Of a stretch of 64,000 nt of DNA, positions 45,561 to 57,530 are shown in pieces. This stretch comes from Cycas panzhihuaensis (taxonomy: Eukaryota > Cycadophyta). The translations under genes were made by a program, and so were the position numbers. The notes beneath the pieces are model-generated. The model was not told the DNA's origin. It saw only the letters and a list, made by a program, of their open reading frames with translations, and did not search any database. Every line of letters starts with the position of its first letter. Positions within the stretch are counted from its first letter, which is position 1. Location of the stretch: NCBI GenBank assembly GCA_023213395.1, contig CM041465.1, positions 39,501,741-39,565,740 on the forward strand. The letters are read 5' to 3'.

Positions 45561-46729
45561 TTCGATAAGGTTAATATGATGGATCCTAATTTTTGGCAGA
45601 ATGCCTTTAAGATCCTTATAAGGCCATGCAAAAACATTATGAAATTCCTCAAATAATTGCTGGGCTTGTGCCATGGTTTGGTCATCTCAGTAATTCCCTA
45701 TTTGTATGTTTTTTATATCTTTCACACTTCTTATGTTGATTTAGATTGTTTTTATTTTTATTATTTTAATGCCCCTTTATTCATCCACATGATGGATGGG
45801 GGTGTCTTCAACTTTTCTTTGACTATATTTGATTTCCATAAATTTTGTGGGATAGTTGTAGTTTTCTTTTTCTTCATCCACTAATTCCTCACTTTCTTTT
45901 CTACATAATGATGATATCATTTTTTATTCTAATTTTATACTTAGTTTTTTTATTGTTTTATGTATTTTATCAAATTTCCTATTGTCTGACATATGCAAAA
46001 ATGGTTTTATGAATGGATTTTTAAGGTTGTTGTATGTCACATCTAAGTTTTATTCTTTTCCCATGAACCAATTTTTTACCACTTGGCCTAGGGTATGGTA
46101 GAAAAGATTACCCTAAATCTTCTTAAGCAGGCTAGGAATATCCACTCTTACTTGCATCTCTGAATATGTTTACTTGGGCAATCTCTTACATATAACAATG
46201 GGATGTTTGAATGTTTGGGAGGATTGAATCAAATTCTAAAGGCAGTTTGTAATTCCTTTCAATTTTTGAAGGTGGGTTGGTGGTCTAAGTACCAATACCA
46301 CACATTTTCTTGTAATGTTAAAACTATATCTAATTTCTATTGAATTTTATTTAGGATTCCCTCTTATAATCAATATTCTATATAATGTATCGGGTTGGTA
46401 GTTTCGTATAACTAGTCTCCATGAAAGGGTTTTACATAGTATCCAATTTATATTTTATGATTTCTCTCCTCAAGAATGATAATCTTGTTTCTTAAACCTA
46501 AGTCTCTAGGGATACTTTTTGTTGGTTCCTTTTCTACTTCCTCTTATTTGACATCGATAGTTGAGAAGGACCTATTTCTAGGTGGGTGTACCTCTAAAGA
46601 AGATGAAGAAGGATTGTTATCTCCTCCCTTTGGTTGAGACAGGGATGGGGAAGGGTAATCTACCTTAGGACCAATGCTAAAGGTAGAGGAAAGGATAAGG
46701 TTAGGGTTAGGATTAGGGAGTATGGGTTT
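45561..46729 (-). pseudogene. Element H PR-RT spacer, RT-proximal part
   Basis: Co-linear with A 6890-7990, including the Trp-rich capsid-like block (about 46070-46320). The last 60 bases hold a TTAGGGTTAGGATTAGGG run that is the complement of this Pro/Asn coding stretch. Copia N interrupts at 46730. Confidence 0.7.
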
Positions 46730-47179
46730 TGTCAGAATAGGTATCACGCACAATGTCACAGGATCAAGAAGACAGAAAATCATAGGTAAACAAACATTAC
46801 ACACATACCCAAGTTTTGCTAAGTGGAAAACCCCTTCTAGGGAAGAAAAACCACCTCCTAAGCTATGATTTTATTTATATCAGAAACTATATAAAGACTT
46901 TAACAAAAATACCCTCTAAATACAAAAGACCAGCCTTTAAAATAGGCTTTGGACAACCTCCTAGATTCTTGGAACCACCTCCTTGAATCTAGGAGCGGGT
47001 ATTAATAACAAGAAAGGTTCGTTGAAAAGGACAGTTACGCATTTCAACAACCTTCACATAATAATAAAATAGTAACATAAACTATTAACTTTAAATTTTT
47101 AAATCACTTAAATGTTTATTTACACGTGATATAAATATAACATAACAATTAAATAAAACTAACATTAATAATACTAACA
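46730..47179 (-). repeat. Copia N 3' LTR
   Basis: This 450-bp LTR has TGTCAGAATAGG and ATACTAACA termini. It is closely similar to 53782-54233. Confidence 0.95.
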
Positions 47180-48740
47180 TCCCCCTTTAATGTTAGCTTT
47201 TATAATATAGAAAAATAAGTTCTTCATCATGTTGATCCCCCTTTGATGGTGACTTCTTTTATCTTTAACAAATTTCATAGGTTTAGAAATTTGACTGCAG
47301 TCAAAGACTGTGAGTATTTCAGCAACCTGTAGATCTGTAGGACAATAAGACAAATGAACAATATTATCAGTAACAAGATTACGAATAAAATGTTGATGTA
47401 ATTCTATATGTTTGGTTCTAGAATGTGCAATCAGATTTGTAGCAATAGAAATGGCACCTTGATTATCAATTTTAAGTTCTATAAAAGAGTTAGGAGACAT
47501 ACCAATTTCATTTAGAAGAGATTTTAGTCAAAGTGCTTCTTTACTAGCTTCAACGAGTGCTCAATATTCAGCTTTAGTCGTTGATAGATCTAGTGCCTAC
47601 ATTTTTTTACTAGACCAAGTAATGGGTGAAGAATCTAGAAAAAATACATAACCTGATTTAGACTTATAATCATTTGTGTCACCTACCCAGTCTGAATCAG
47701 TATATCCGGTTAAGGTTAAAGGTCTACTACAAAAATTATAAGTTAGTCCATAAAAGACAGTGTTATGAATATATCATAATATACATTTAGCAGCTTTTTA
47801 ATGTGATTCATGTGGATTTTGCATATAACGTGAACATAAAGCGACAGCATAAGATATATTAGGGCGGGTATGAGTTAAATAAATAAAACTACCAATAAGT
47901 TGCCTATATAAGGTTGGATCACATAAAGGTGTAGAACAATCAGTGGATAGTTTCACTCTTGATTGTAATGGATTAGAGATAGATTTAATATTTTTCATAT
48001 TAAACTGTTTAATTAAGTTTAAAATATATTTTTGTTGGGATATAGTTATTTTTGAATCATTTTGATAAATTTGTAATCTAAGAAAATAATGCAGGAGACC
48101 TAAATTGATCATTTCAAATTTATTCATTGAAGTAGTTTTTAAGTGATGAATGTTATTTATTGATGATTCAGTGATAATGATATCATCAACATACATGATT
48201 AAAATGGTAATAATTTTATTTTTACGTTTGAAATAAAGATTTGGATCACTAATACATCTAGTATATCTAATTTAAATTAGATAATCGCCAGCTTTAGTGT
48301 ATCAAGCTCGAGGAGCGTGTTTTAATCCATAAATAGATTTTTTTTAATTTATAAACTAAATTAGGATTATCAATAAAGCTAGGGGGTTGAGATATGTAGA
48401 TCTCTTTTTTAAGATCACCATTCAGGAATGCGCTCTTTACATCCATTTGATAGATTTCTCAACCAAACTTGGCTGTTAGGGCAAGAATTATTTTTATAGT
48501 ATTCATCTTTGTAATAGGGGCAAAGGTTTCATTATAATCTATTCCAGTAATTTGAGAAAATCCTTTTGCGACTAGGTGAGCTTTATACTTTTCAACTATA
48601 CCTGTTGAGTTGTATTTAGTTCTATAAACCCATTTATAATCAACTACATTTTTCCTTGGTGGGAGTGGTATGAGATTTCAAGTTGAATTCTTAAATTCAA
48701 CTTGCATAGCTTCCTACCATACATGATTGTTGTTAGCTTA
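47180..48740 (-). pseudogene. pol: Copia N reverse transcriptase and RNase H
   Basis: The open piece 47798-48196 starts at the RT active site YVDD (48182-48193) and reads MINLGLLHYFLRLQIYQ, QLIGSFIYLTHTRPNISYAV and ALCSRYMQNPHESH. The RNase H end (47174-47500) has IDNQGAISIATNLIAHSRTK and HIELHQHFIRN. Upstream RT (48240-48740) is legible between stops. Confidence 0.9.
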
Positions 48741-50120
48741 TTTAAAGGTTTTAAGATCATTATTGTCCATTATTTTGGTCATTAAAGCATAGTTAACATG
48801 TAATTTTTGGGCACGTGTTCGCTTAGTATCTGAAGGATTACCTACATCAGATTTAGCATTAGCAAGTGTTTTCTTTGCCCATACGGGCTATTTGTTAGTT
48901 ACTATTTTTGTAGATACAGGTTGAGCTGAGGAGTTAGCTTGAGAGGAAGAGTCTATTTCAGTAGATTCAGATAGAGTCTAATTCTAGACTTGAGTAGATT
49001 AAGATTCTATAGTTTCAAGATCAATTTGTTTATTAGAGGGGTCAACCAAATAGGTGTTGGTTGACTGATTTTCAATTGGAAGTTCTACATAAGTAGAGGT
49101 TGCAGAAGATCCTTCTTCATCAAATATTACATCACGCAAAATTAAAATTTGATGTGTGACTAGATCCAAAAGTCTGTAGGCTTTACTTTCTTCACTGTAT
49201 CCAACGAAGATGTATTTTTAACTTTCAGGATTTAGTTTCTTGTGTTTTTCTTTGGGAACGTATCCCCAGGAAATGCTTTTAAAGATTCATAAATGATTGA
49301 CTGAGGATTTTCTTCCAGACCACTTTTGATCTGGAGTAACATTTTGTAAGCATTTACTAAGTAAGCAGTTTAGAAGATAGTTGGAGCAGTTAATTATTTC
49401 TATCCACAACTTTAGATCAAGATTCTTTGCATGTAACATGCAACGAGTCATCTCAATAAGAGTGTGGTTCTTGTGTTGAGCAACATCATTTTGCTGAGGA
49501 GTATATGCAACGGAATGTTGAAATTTAATTATGTGCTTCTTATAGAAGGAAGTGAATTTGCCACTTAAGTATTCCTTGGTATTATCATATCTAAAAAAAA
49601 TATTTTTGAGTTTGATTGGTTTTCAACAAGTGTTTTAAATTCTATGAAAATATCAAATACTTGACTATGTGTTTTGAGTGTGTATACCCAATATTTTCTA
49701 GAAAAATCATCAATAAATGTAATAAAATAACAAGAGCTAGAATATGATCTTATATGAAATGGTTTACATATGTTAGAGTGAACAAGTTCAAGTGGAATTT
49801 TTGCTCTGAATTAAGTTTTATATAGAAAAGGATCCATGTGTTGCTTACCTGTTACACAGGCTTCGCAGACACCATAAACAGTATTTAAAGGTGGAAGACC
49901 ATAAATCATGTTATGTCTTTTCAGGTATTGAAGTTTGTCATAACTAGTATGGCCAAATCGTGTATGCCATAGTTTACTGACTAAGTCAGATTTGAATATA
50001 AAGGCACTAGAGGGTTTTATTTTGTTATTTCATAAACTTGTTAAACTATAAAGACATGTACTATAATCAACAAGTTTAGAGGCAATACATTTAAATTTAT
50101 TTAATGGTTCTTTAATAATA
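48741..50120 (-). pseudogene. pol: Copia N integrase and linker
   Basis: The - strand reads LWHTRFGHTSYDKLQYLKR (GAG-pre-integrase), the zinc site CEACVTGKQ, FITFIDDFSRKYWVYTL, FFRYDNTKEYLSGKF, a QQNDVAQHKNHTL block where the catalytic E of the family (GVAERKNRTL) is changed, and the C-terminal KYIFVGYSEESKAYRL. An RDVIFDEE block and Ser/Thr-rich linker follow. Confidence 0.85.
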
Positions 50121-51433
50121 AATTTATCTTTCTAGAATTCGACAACAAGGTCTTTCTAGTAAATTTGGTAAGTTAAGAGTAGGTTTGGTAACAAATCAGG
50201 TACGTAGAAGATGTTCTTTATTGAACCGTCTTTTAAGGTAACATCACCTGATCATTTTACTTTAAGTTGGGTTTCACTTCCAAAAGAAATCTCTTCTTCA
50301 GAGTTAATTTTAGATTGATAAGTAGATAATTTTTTTTGGTGTCCTGTCATGTGATAGGATGCATCAGAGTCAAGGATCCATTATGGTGGTTGATTAGTTG
50401 GGGCAACAAATACAGAAGTTATTACCGTTAGAGAACGATTATGAGTTTGTTGTCAGTTTTGTGGTCAGGATTGATGTCGGTTTTGTAATCCCTTGGAAGC
50501 TTTCCATGCTTTCGAAGTTATCCTACTTCTACAGACATCAATAGTGTGGTCTCTTTTATGACAATAGGCACAACTAGTATTCTAAGAAGGATTTACATTG
50601 TTCCAATTAGGAAAGGACTGATTAGAAGTGTTCTGATGTTTAGAAGGACTAGAATACTTAACATTGTTTTGGGAGTTAGGTGGTGAACTTCTATGAGGTT
50701 TCTGAAATTTTGGATTACTGTTAAAGTTGTTCTGATGTTTGTTTTTATTTTGTGTCTTAGTTTTAGAAAACAAAGCCTGAGAAGGATCTTTTAATATGCC
50801 TATATGAATTAACATCATTTGATGTTCTATCAATTGATTTGTTAACTGATTAAAAGTTATAGGAGGATTTCCAGCTTGTTGTCTGGCTGTTTTGAAAAAA
50901 TTAAAATGTTTTGGTAATTTGTTTATTACAAGATGAACGAGCATATCGTCATCTTTAGCATGAGTGATTATTTATTCAGTATCATCTATTTTAGTTTTAG
51001 ATTTAATACAATTACCTAAGTCTTTATTAATTAATTGAATTTTGCATAAAAAATTTTTAACTTTAGAAAAATCATCATAATTAATGCCATACAATTACCA
51101 TTCTAAGACAGCCAGTTGATGTGTAACAACCTTAGCATATTTTTGTTTCAGAGTGTTCTAGACAATGGCTAGATCGTCTATTTCAGAAAACTACCAACTG
51201 ATTTATGGTGAAAGTGAGTTCAAGATGGTGTCTAGGGCTAAATGTGAGTTCATCAGATATATCATATACCTTTCTGAAGTTGCATCACTTGATTTTTCAA
51301 ATTCACCTATTGCATATCGCCATATCTTTTGCTCTTTAAGCTGATGGGATATGCGATTCCTCTAGTCGACATAGTTTGAGCAGGTTAAAACTGGAATTGG
51401 AATGCACATGGTTGTCTCTAGAATTAGAGCCAT
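50121..51433 (-). pseudogene. gag: Copia N gag and protease
   Basis: Gag starts at ATG 51431-51433 (MALILETTMCIPIPVLTCSN, then YVDWRNRISHQLKEQK), with the open piece 50582-50944 in its C-terminal half. An intact zinc knuckle CAYCHKRDHTIDVC lies at about 50530-50572. The protease follows with DSDASYHMTGHQ (DSG changed to DSD) near 50350. Gag and pol appear as one translation unit, as in other copia elements. Confidence 0.85.
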
Positions 51434-52454
51434 ATTAGGAATTATAGGGTTTGATTGGATATTGGAGGATATAAGCGTGGGTGAAAAATAATCACTTAAG
51501 AAAAAGTTACCAAACATCAGATTAATATTTCATAGTCATGATTAAAAACTAAAAATCATAGTAGGATGAATGAATACCTTTCCTCTTAAAAATGAATTAC
51601 ATGTTCCCCTTTTAAAAAATTAACAATCTCCCATAACAAAATAAGTGTTTTACTTAAAAAAAATATTTTATAACTAAAGTATTTAGATTCTGATTTTATT
51701 GTTTTGAGAGATAGATATGAGTAAGATAAAGGTTTATTGATTTACTATTGTCAGTTAGGAAACAATAGGTTGTAAGTTTATTATAGGGCTTCTACAAAAT
51801 GTAGAGAAAAAAATAAGATATATGGTTTAACATATATTTTAAATTAAAAAAAGGTCTTATTGATTAGTAAGTAAAATAAGATAATTAGAATCTAGTGTTG
51901 AAAATGATTTAATTTGTAAATATTTAATGAGGTTTATAAAAAGTTTTATTGATTAAAAAACATAATTATTTAATATTTTAAAGAAGCATTATATTATAGG
52001 GGAGAACACTGTAGTGGGGATGATAAAAAATATAATAAAGAAGGGTTAAATATTAAAAAAGTAAATTGAATGTAATAAGAAAGGGATTAATAAGGTATGG
52101 GGGGGAGGGGGGGATGTAACAAGAATGAAATAAAATCAGGGAGCGGTAGATTTGTAAACCAAATCTTAAAAGCAAGGTTGATTTGTAAACCAAATGTTAA
52201 AAGGAGGGGGTAGATTTGTAAACCAAATGTTAAAAGGAGGGGGTAGATTTATAAACCAAATGTTAAAAGGAGGGGGGTTGCTAATTTAAATTTATCCCAA
52301 GGTTTATTTATATATTTAACTATATATATATTTATAAAGAAAAAACAAAACGTGGCAAACCTGATTGATTTCAAATCTGTTCAAAATAAAATAAAAAACA
52401 AATGTAATTGGGGTCCAAGGGGGGTAAGTGAGGAAACCCTACCTATTAATGATC
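51434..52454 (-). other. Copia N leader, non-coding part
   Basis: AT-rich, with no ORF on either strand. It includes the tandem repeat at 52140-52275. A leader of about 2.3 kb (with the next segment) is long for a copia element. Confidence 0.6.
52140..52275. repeat. Short tandem repeat in copia N leader
   Basis: Four copies of a 33-36 bp unit built on TAGATTTGTAAACCAAATGT and TAAAAGGAGGGGG. The last copy differs at one or two bases. Confidence 0.85.
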
Positions 52455-53769
52455 GTGGCGGCGCTGCGTATTAGTTCGATCCTATTTGCTCCTTGTCGAA
52501 GGCTAAAAATGATAGATGGTGCTAAGAGCTGGAACGACTACATCTACATAGGAATGACATTGAAGGTTTTTCCTCTTCTTTGAGGAAACAGAGGCAATTT
52601 GATGACCCCAAGGCTTATGGTGTCATCAGAGAAAGGGTGTTGCATGGAAAGAGGGTTGCTTATTGGCAGAAGAGCTCGTTCTTGTTCTGGTACACCTCTC
52701 AAAAATTTTCCCTGAAGGCATTTGGCTTTGCAGAGATGTGATCATTTATGAAGACGAGGTCAAACTACTCTATAAAGACCATGGAGGCAGAGCGAATTTC
52801 TGTGGATCATGTGGCACACCTTAAATTCCACTGCAGTGTAGGCAAGTACACAGTATGAATCCCATAAGGCATTTCTTTAACAGAAAGGCCTTTAGCCTTT
52901 ACTAGGGTGCCCTTTTCTTAAGGTTCTTGATTTGTCTTTCAACCATCTTTCGGAGACCTCTCATTTTTAACAACTTGGATGTCTTGGCCATCTTAGATCT
53001 TTGCAATTGAATGACAATCCTTTTTTAGAGATGGTCGATTATATTAATAGAGTTCTTCAGGTCATTCCATGGCTTGCAGAATTGGATAATGAAGTTGTGC
53101 TTGAAAGCTTCAGACACAAGGCCCTTCAGAATATTGTAAAACATGTGATACATGCCTTAGGAAGAAAATATTTTAAGCAAAAGTCTTTCATCGGGCAAAT
53201 TCTTTTTTTGGGTCTTACTGATCCCAAAAAAAATGTAAGCTATAGAGGTTGGTCTATCTGATATTATGAATGGAACATCAGATCAAGCTATTTTATGGGG
53301 AGCATTATCGTCCATTGTTCATGAGTCCACTCCAAAGATAAATATGGTGTTTCTGAGGCACATAGAGCATGCTAAGAATGGGTTATAAGCATCATCATTA
53401 CTCTCTCAGTTAGAGGCAGAATGGAAATTCCATGCTTTCCAGCTTATGTGTTTCAGTCACAAGGAGAGGTTTCTGTACACTATGAAAGATAAAAGTTTTG
53501 GAAGGAATGAATAAGACTTTGAAACTAGTTCACTCCTCTGTGCACAAGAGGACCACCTAAAATCAGAGGAAGAACTCAATATGGATGTACCTTCTTACAA
53601 CCAATCGACCTCAAAACCCAACGAGGTTAATAGAACTATCTGTGATCTACAGTTTTGCCTGTATGAACTCGTGAACTTTGAATACTATAAATAAGAGGAG
53701 GTATATGAAATGGGCTGTGACTATAAAAGAGAGACAAAGATACAAAAGGAGAGGATAGTCAAAATACAA
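52455..53769 (+). pseudogene. Host-like LRR gene fragment inside copia N (antisense)
   Basis: On the + strand, opposite to copia N, coding-like segments read ELERLHLHRNDIEGFSSSLR and then KQRQFDDPKAYGVIRERVLH (52527-52650), FLKVLDLSFNHLSET and HLRSLQLNDNPFLEMVDYIN (52910-53050), continuing open to 53261 with VLQVIPWLAELDNEV. These are LxxLxLxxN leucine-rich repeats followed by a capping motif (IPxLxxLDNE). A weak IQ-like phrase (RIVKIQALIP) runs up to the primer site. Stops and a frameshift show it is dead. It looks like a captured, spliced-looking piece of a cellular LRR gene; the exact parent is unknown. Confidence 0.6.
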
Positions 53770-53781
53770 GCTCTAATACCA
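53770..53781 (-). promoter_or_regulatory. Primer binding site of copia N
   Basis: The - strand reads TGGTATTAGAGC next to the LTR, one base different from the tRNA-Met site TGGTATCAGAGC. Confidence 0.85.
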
Positions 53782-54233
53782 TGTCAGAATAGGTATCATG
53801 CGCAATGTCACAAGATCAAGAAGATAGAAAATCATAGGTAAATAGACATTGCACACGTACACAGGTTTTGCCAGGTGGAAAACCCCTTCCGGGGAAGAAA
53901 AATGACCTCCTAATCTATGATTTTATTTATATCAGAAACTATAAAAAGACCTTAATAAAAATACCCTCTAAATACGAAATACCAGCCTTTGAAATAGGCT
54001 TTGGACAACCTCCTAGATTCTTGGAACCACCTTTTTGAATCTAGGAGAGGGTATTAATAATAAGAAAGGCTCGTTGAAATGGCCAGTTGCGCATTTCAAT
54101 GACCTTCACATAATAATAAAATAGTAACATAAATTATTAACTTTAAATCTTTGAATCACTTAAATGCATATTTACACATGTGACATAAATATAACATAAC
54201 AATTAAATAAAATTAACCTTAATAATCCTAACA
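53782..54233 (-). repeat. Copia N 5' LTR
   Basis: This 452-bp LTR is the partner of 46730-47179, with the same TGTCAGAATAGG start and a CCTAACA end. It is followed by target duplication GGTTT. Confidence 0.95.
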
Positions 54234-54238
54234 GGTTT

Positions 54239-55210
54239 ATTGGAAAGTAAATTAGGGTAGAGGTCTATGTTAGGGGTATTGGGGTTTAGGTCTAGTGTTT
54301 GAGTGATATTCTCATCATTTCTTACATTACTTTTTATATTATCATTAGTATTCATATAATCAAAAGATTTAGAGTTAATATCAATATCATCAGTTACATC
54401 TCTGGAAAGTAAATTACACTTATAAGATGAAGGGTTGACTTCATATGCATCTTGCAACTAGTAATCAACAAACTTTGTCCCATTCTCATCATCATAAGAG
54501 TTAAAGTGTTTTGAAGTAAGTTAGTTCCATCTCTTGAGAATTAATTAGCTTGGTCAGTTCTTTTGTTGTGTGGTATAAGTTACTTTCATCAAAAGAGGAT
54601 GTAGTTTCTTTGCTCGCGATTGTTATACTTGAGGCATCATGTAGTATTACCTCAATTGAATTTTTTTCCAACATTAGGATGACCACTTCACTTTCTTCAT
54701 CCAATAATGTTAAGGTCATATCCCTCCAATTTTAGAGACATTGAGTTTTGCATAACCATGGGTGATCCAACAATTCCAGATAGGGTATCACTCCATTCTC
54801 TGTTTTCACAATGGTAAAATCGATTTAAATTGTGATTCCCACCATATCCAACTTTATATTTGTTAAATTTTTGACTAGTCTTATAGATAGTTCATTTGCT
54901 AACTTGAGTGAGTAGGTCCCTACCTCCAACTTGGGACTTCCCAATTTCTACCATATTGTGGTGGGCAATACATTTATCACTGCTCCCCTGCCCATAATCA
55001 CTTTTGAAAAAATTTCCTCCAAGATTGTAATTGTGACCATAGGGTCAAAATCAAATGATGGCATTATCTTTTTTAGACTTTTTATGATTTCTTGTTGTTG
55101 TAGTATTCCTACCTTAATCCAATTGATCACTTGGTATAGGGGAATTATTAATTGCAAGTGCTTTACTAGATTTTCCATTAGCAATAACATTTGAGAGATA
55201 TCCTTCATTT
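54239..55210 (-). pseudogene. pol: Element H spacer (PR-proximal) and protease
   Basis: 54203-54457 reads MQDAYEVNPSSYKCNLLS, the spacer block seen in A and F. The protease piece 54948-55208 ends KVIMGRGAVINVLP: the Asp of the active site is lost and the motif is MGRG. An LGSPKLE-type block follows. Confidence 0.8.
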
Positions 55211-57345
55211 ATAGCCTTTTGAACAATTCCTCTCCCTAAACTAACTAAGGTTGCATCTTTTGCTCTTATGGTTTTTCTCCTTGGGTTTATTTTTCTTGAC
55301 ATAAACATATTTTGTTCTTGGTTTACCCATTAGAAACACTGTTTCAATTACCTATTGGGCTAGTTTCTCCAACACTTGTTTTGCCTACTTAAATTGATCA
55401 ATTTCTACTTTAGGAATTGGATATTCTTCACTTACTATCTCTTTCCCTTTCTATTTATTTTGAAGTTTTATATTTTTGATGTTTCTGGGGATGATGGTCA
55501 TTAAATTAGTTGCTTTGGATTTTCCTTTGCATTCTTCAGTCTTATGCACACTTGGACCATAATTATTGCATACGAATGGTTTGTGCTCATAGTCTTGTTT
55601 GACTGGGCAATCTAACTTTCGATGACCAAATTGTAAACAAATCAAGCATCTCCCCATCTATTGCTTTTTCTTTGAGGTTTCTAGTGTGATCCTTGTTGTA
55701 TATATATTCTTGGGTGGGTTGCTCCCTCTTCCTTGCCTATGTCCTCTATAAGCTCTACCTTTGGGGTTATAAAAACACTCCTTTATGTTGTGACTATCCA
55801 TGTCACATATGTAAGACTATTTATCCCTTTGATGCATTATGTTATTTTTCAAGTTTATCTTGTATTCCTTGGTTTTATGCGAGCTTTCTTCGCATATGTG
55901 ACACCGTTTTTTTATTTTAAATTTCTAATCTTTCTTCTTCTTGGATTCTACTTCATCTTTCTTATTTTTTCTGAGTCCTGTTATTTCTTTCCTTAAAGCC
56001 ACAATTTCTAATTCCTCTTCTAATATTCCCATTTGGCAGAGGGATTGATTATGTTAATTTTGTTTAATTTCTCTTCTCTCATCTTGTAGTTTTAGTAATA
56101 AGGGTCATGTCCTCTACTGTGAGTATCTATTTGTGATTCAAAATCCAATGCCATCTCCTAAGTATTTTTAAATGACTTTAGGGGATATGCATGCATAATA
56201 GATCTCAAATTTTCATTTAACCCTCTAATAAAGTAATTCATCATGTTATGATCTGTAATTATCTCATTGATCATATTGGCGGTGATTATTTTTATACAGT
56301 TGATACAAGTTAGTACTGATTCTTTTGACCTTTGTTTGATTTTCCTAAGGGCAATCTTGATAGCCTCATTGCTATGAAATTTCTAAAATCTTTCCTTGAA
56401 TAACTTATTTATGTTTTCCCAAGTTTCCATTTTATCCAACTCTTTGTACTATGCCTATGGTACCCCCCTTAGTATACAAGCAAACCTTGCTTTTATCTCA
56501 TCTTCATCTATAATTTTTTTTACATTGATCAAATTTTGAAATAAATACATATGCTTTATTGCATCAGATGTGTCATTAAAGATTAATTTTCCAAAGTCTC
56601 TTGAGTCATCCATCCTTAGTGACTGCATTGGTATCCCTCCCAATGGTGGTGACCTTTCTCCCTTAAAATTTAACTTTTTTAGAGTTTCTGTTCCCTTATC
56701 CTCACTCTTCAATTTGGGTGATGTATTTGGTGTGCTTAGTGTAGCATTATCTCTCCCAAATAGAGGATTTTGAAATGGTGTTTTTAGATAAATAGGGTCA
56801 GGTATTCTTGTCACTTATACCATTAATGATGTGACCCCTAAATATGATTGTTTGAACCCCTTGTCCAATGAATCTTCAAATAATTATCTTATTAATATAT
56901 TCTCTTAGTCTACCAAGGGACCTTCCTTTAGCTTCTTCTCGTTATCACTTAGGTCTTTTGGAGTATCATCCACATTTATATGTTCTTCCTTTCCTAGTTT
57001 TTTTTTTTTCATTTATAATGTCACTTTGTTCCAACTTTTTTTTTTTTTACTTTTCTCCTTTTTTGGGCTTAAAAGATCATACTTAATTGGGGCAGGTGTT
57101 AATACTATTTTCTCTCCATTTTTTTCCTCTCCTTGTTCTTGAGGTGTCTAGGCTCCACTTGCCTTAGATTCTTCAATGGATTATCCCTTAGTCTCATTAT
57201 TATTTAGGCTCAATATCCTTGCCCTTCTCAATTTAAATTCCTTTGACCATCATAATGCCCTTTGTCTACTTGCTTCTTTCTCTTTAGGTGAAGTACCCTT
57301 TTGTGGCTCCCTACTTTTGAAGGACTTTTAGGTGGTATTGGAAGG
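55211..57345 (-). pseudogene. gag: Element H gag
   Basis: The gag start aligned with A is ATA here (near 57340). The capsid piece 56455-56814 has MDDSRDFGKLIFND, HMYLFQNLINVKK and ARFACILRGVP. Knuckles: the third, CLICLQFGHRKLDC, and the fourth, CNNYGPSVHKTEEC (Cys to Tyr), lie in 55451-55657; the first two are near 55780-55920 in other frames. This confirms the four-knuckle arrangement in a third copy. Confidence 0.85.
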
Positions 57346-57362
57346 TCCCTTGGTTGTCGAAG

Positions 57363-57466
57363 GCTTAGTTATGACCTATCAGCACTACGATAGCTAGGGT
57401 TTGTTGTCTTTTAAGCTTAGTCATGACCTACCATCACTACAATAGCTAGGGTTCATCATCTTTTAA
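57363..57466 (-). repeat. Duplicated leader block upstream of H gag
   Basis: Two adjacent copies of about 52 bp (57363-57413 and 57414-57466) share GCTTAGT, ATGACCTA and ATAGCTAGGGTT blocks. In A, B and F this block is single and forms one arm of the leader hairpin. Confidence 0.7.
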
Positions 57467-57530
57467 ACATACTCCCTTTCTGAAATTCTTGGCCCAGTCT
57501 CTCCTCAGTAGATATAGATAATGGAACTAA

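Larger units (their letters stand above)
46730..54233 (-). mobile_element. Copia element N, complete with both LTRs
   Basis: This 7.5-kb element has LTRs at 46730-47179 and 53782-54233 and a perfect target duplication GGTTT (46725-46729 and 54234-54238). A tRNA-Met primer site is at 53770-53781 and a polypurine tract TTAAAGGGGGA adjoins the left LTR. Order on the - strand is leader with a host-like gene fragment, gag, protease, integrase, RT, RNase H. It is stop-broken but complete. Confidence 0.95.

Noticed and set aside
46691-46720. TTAGGGTTAGGATTAGGG, a telomere-like run
   Set aside because: Too short and imperfect, not the plant TTTAGGG unit, and it lies in the coding spacer of element H just before the copia N insertion.
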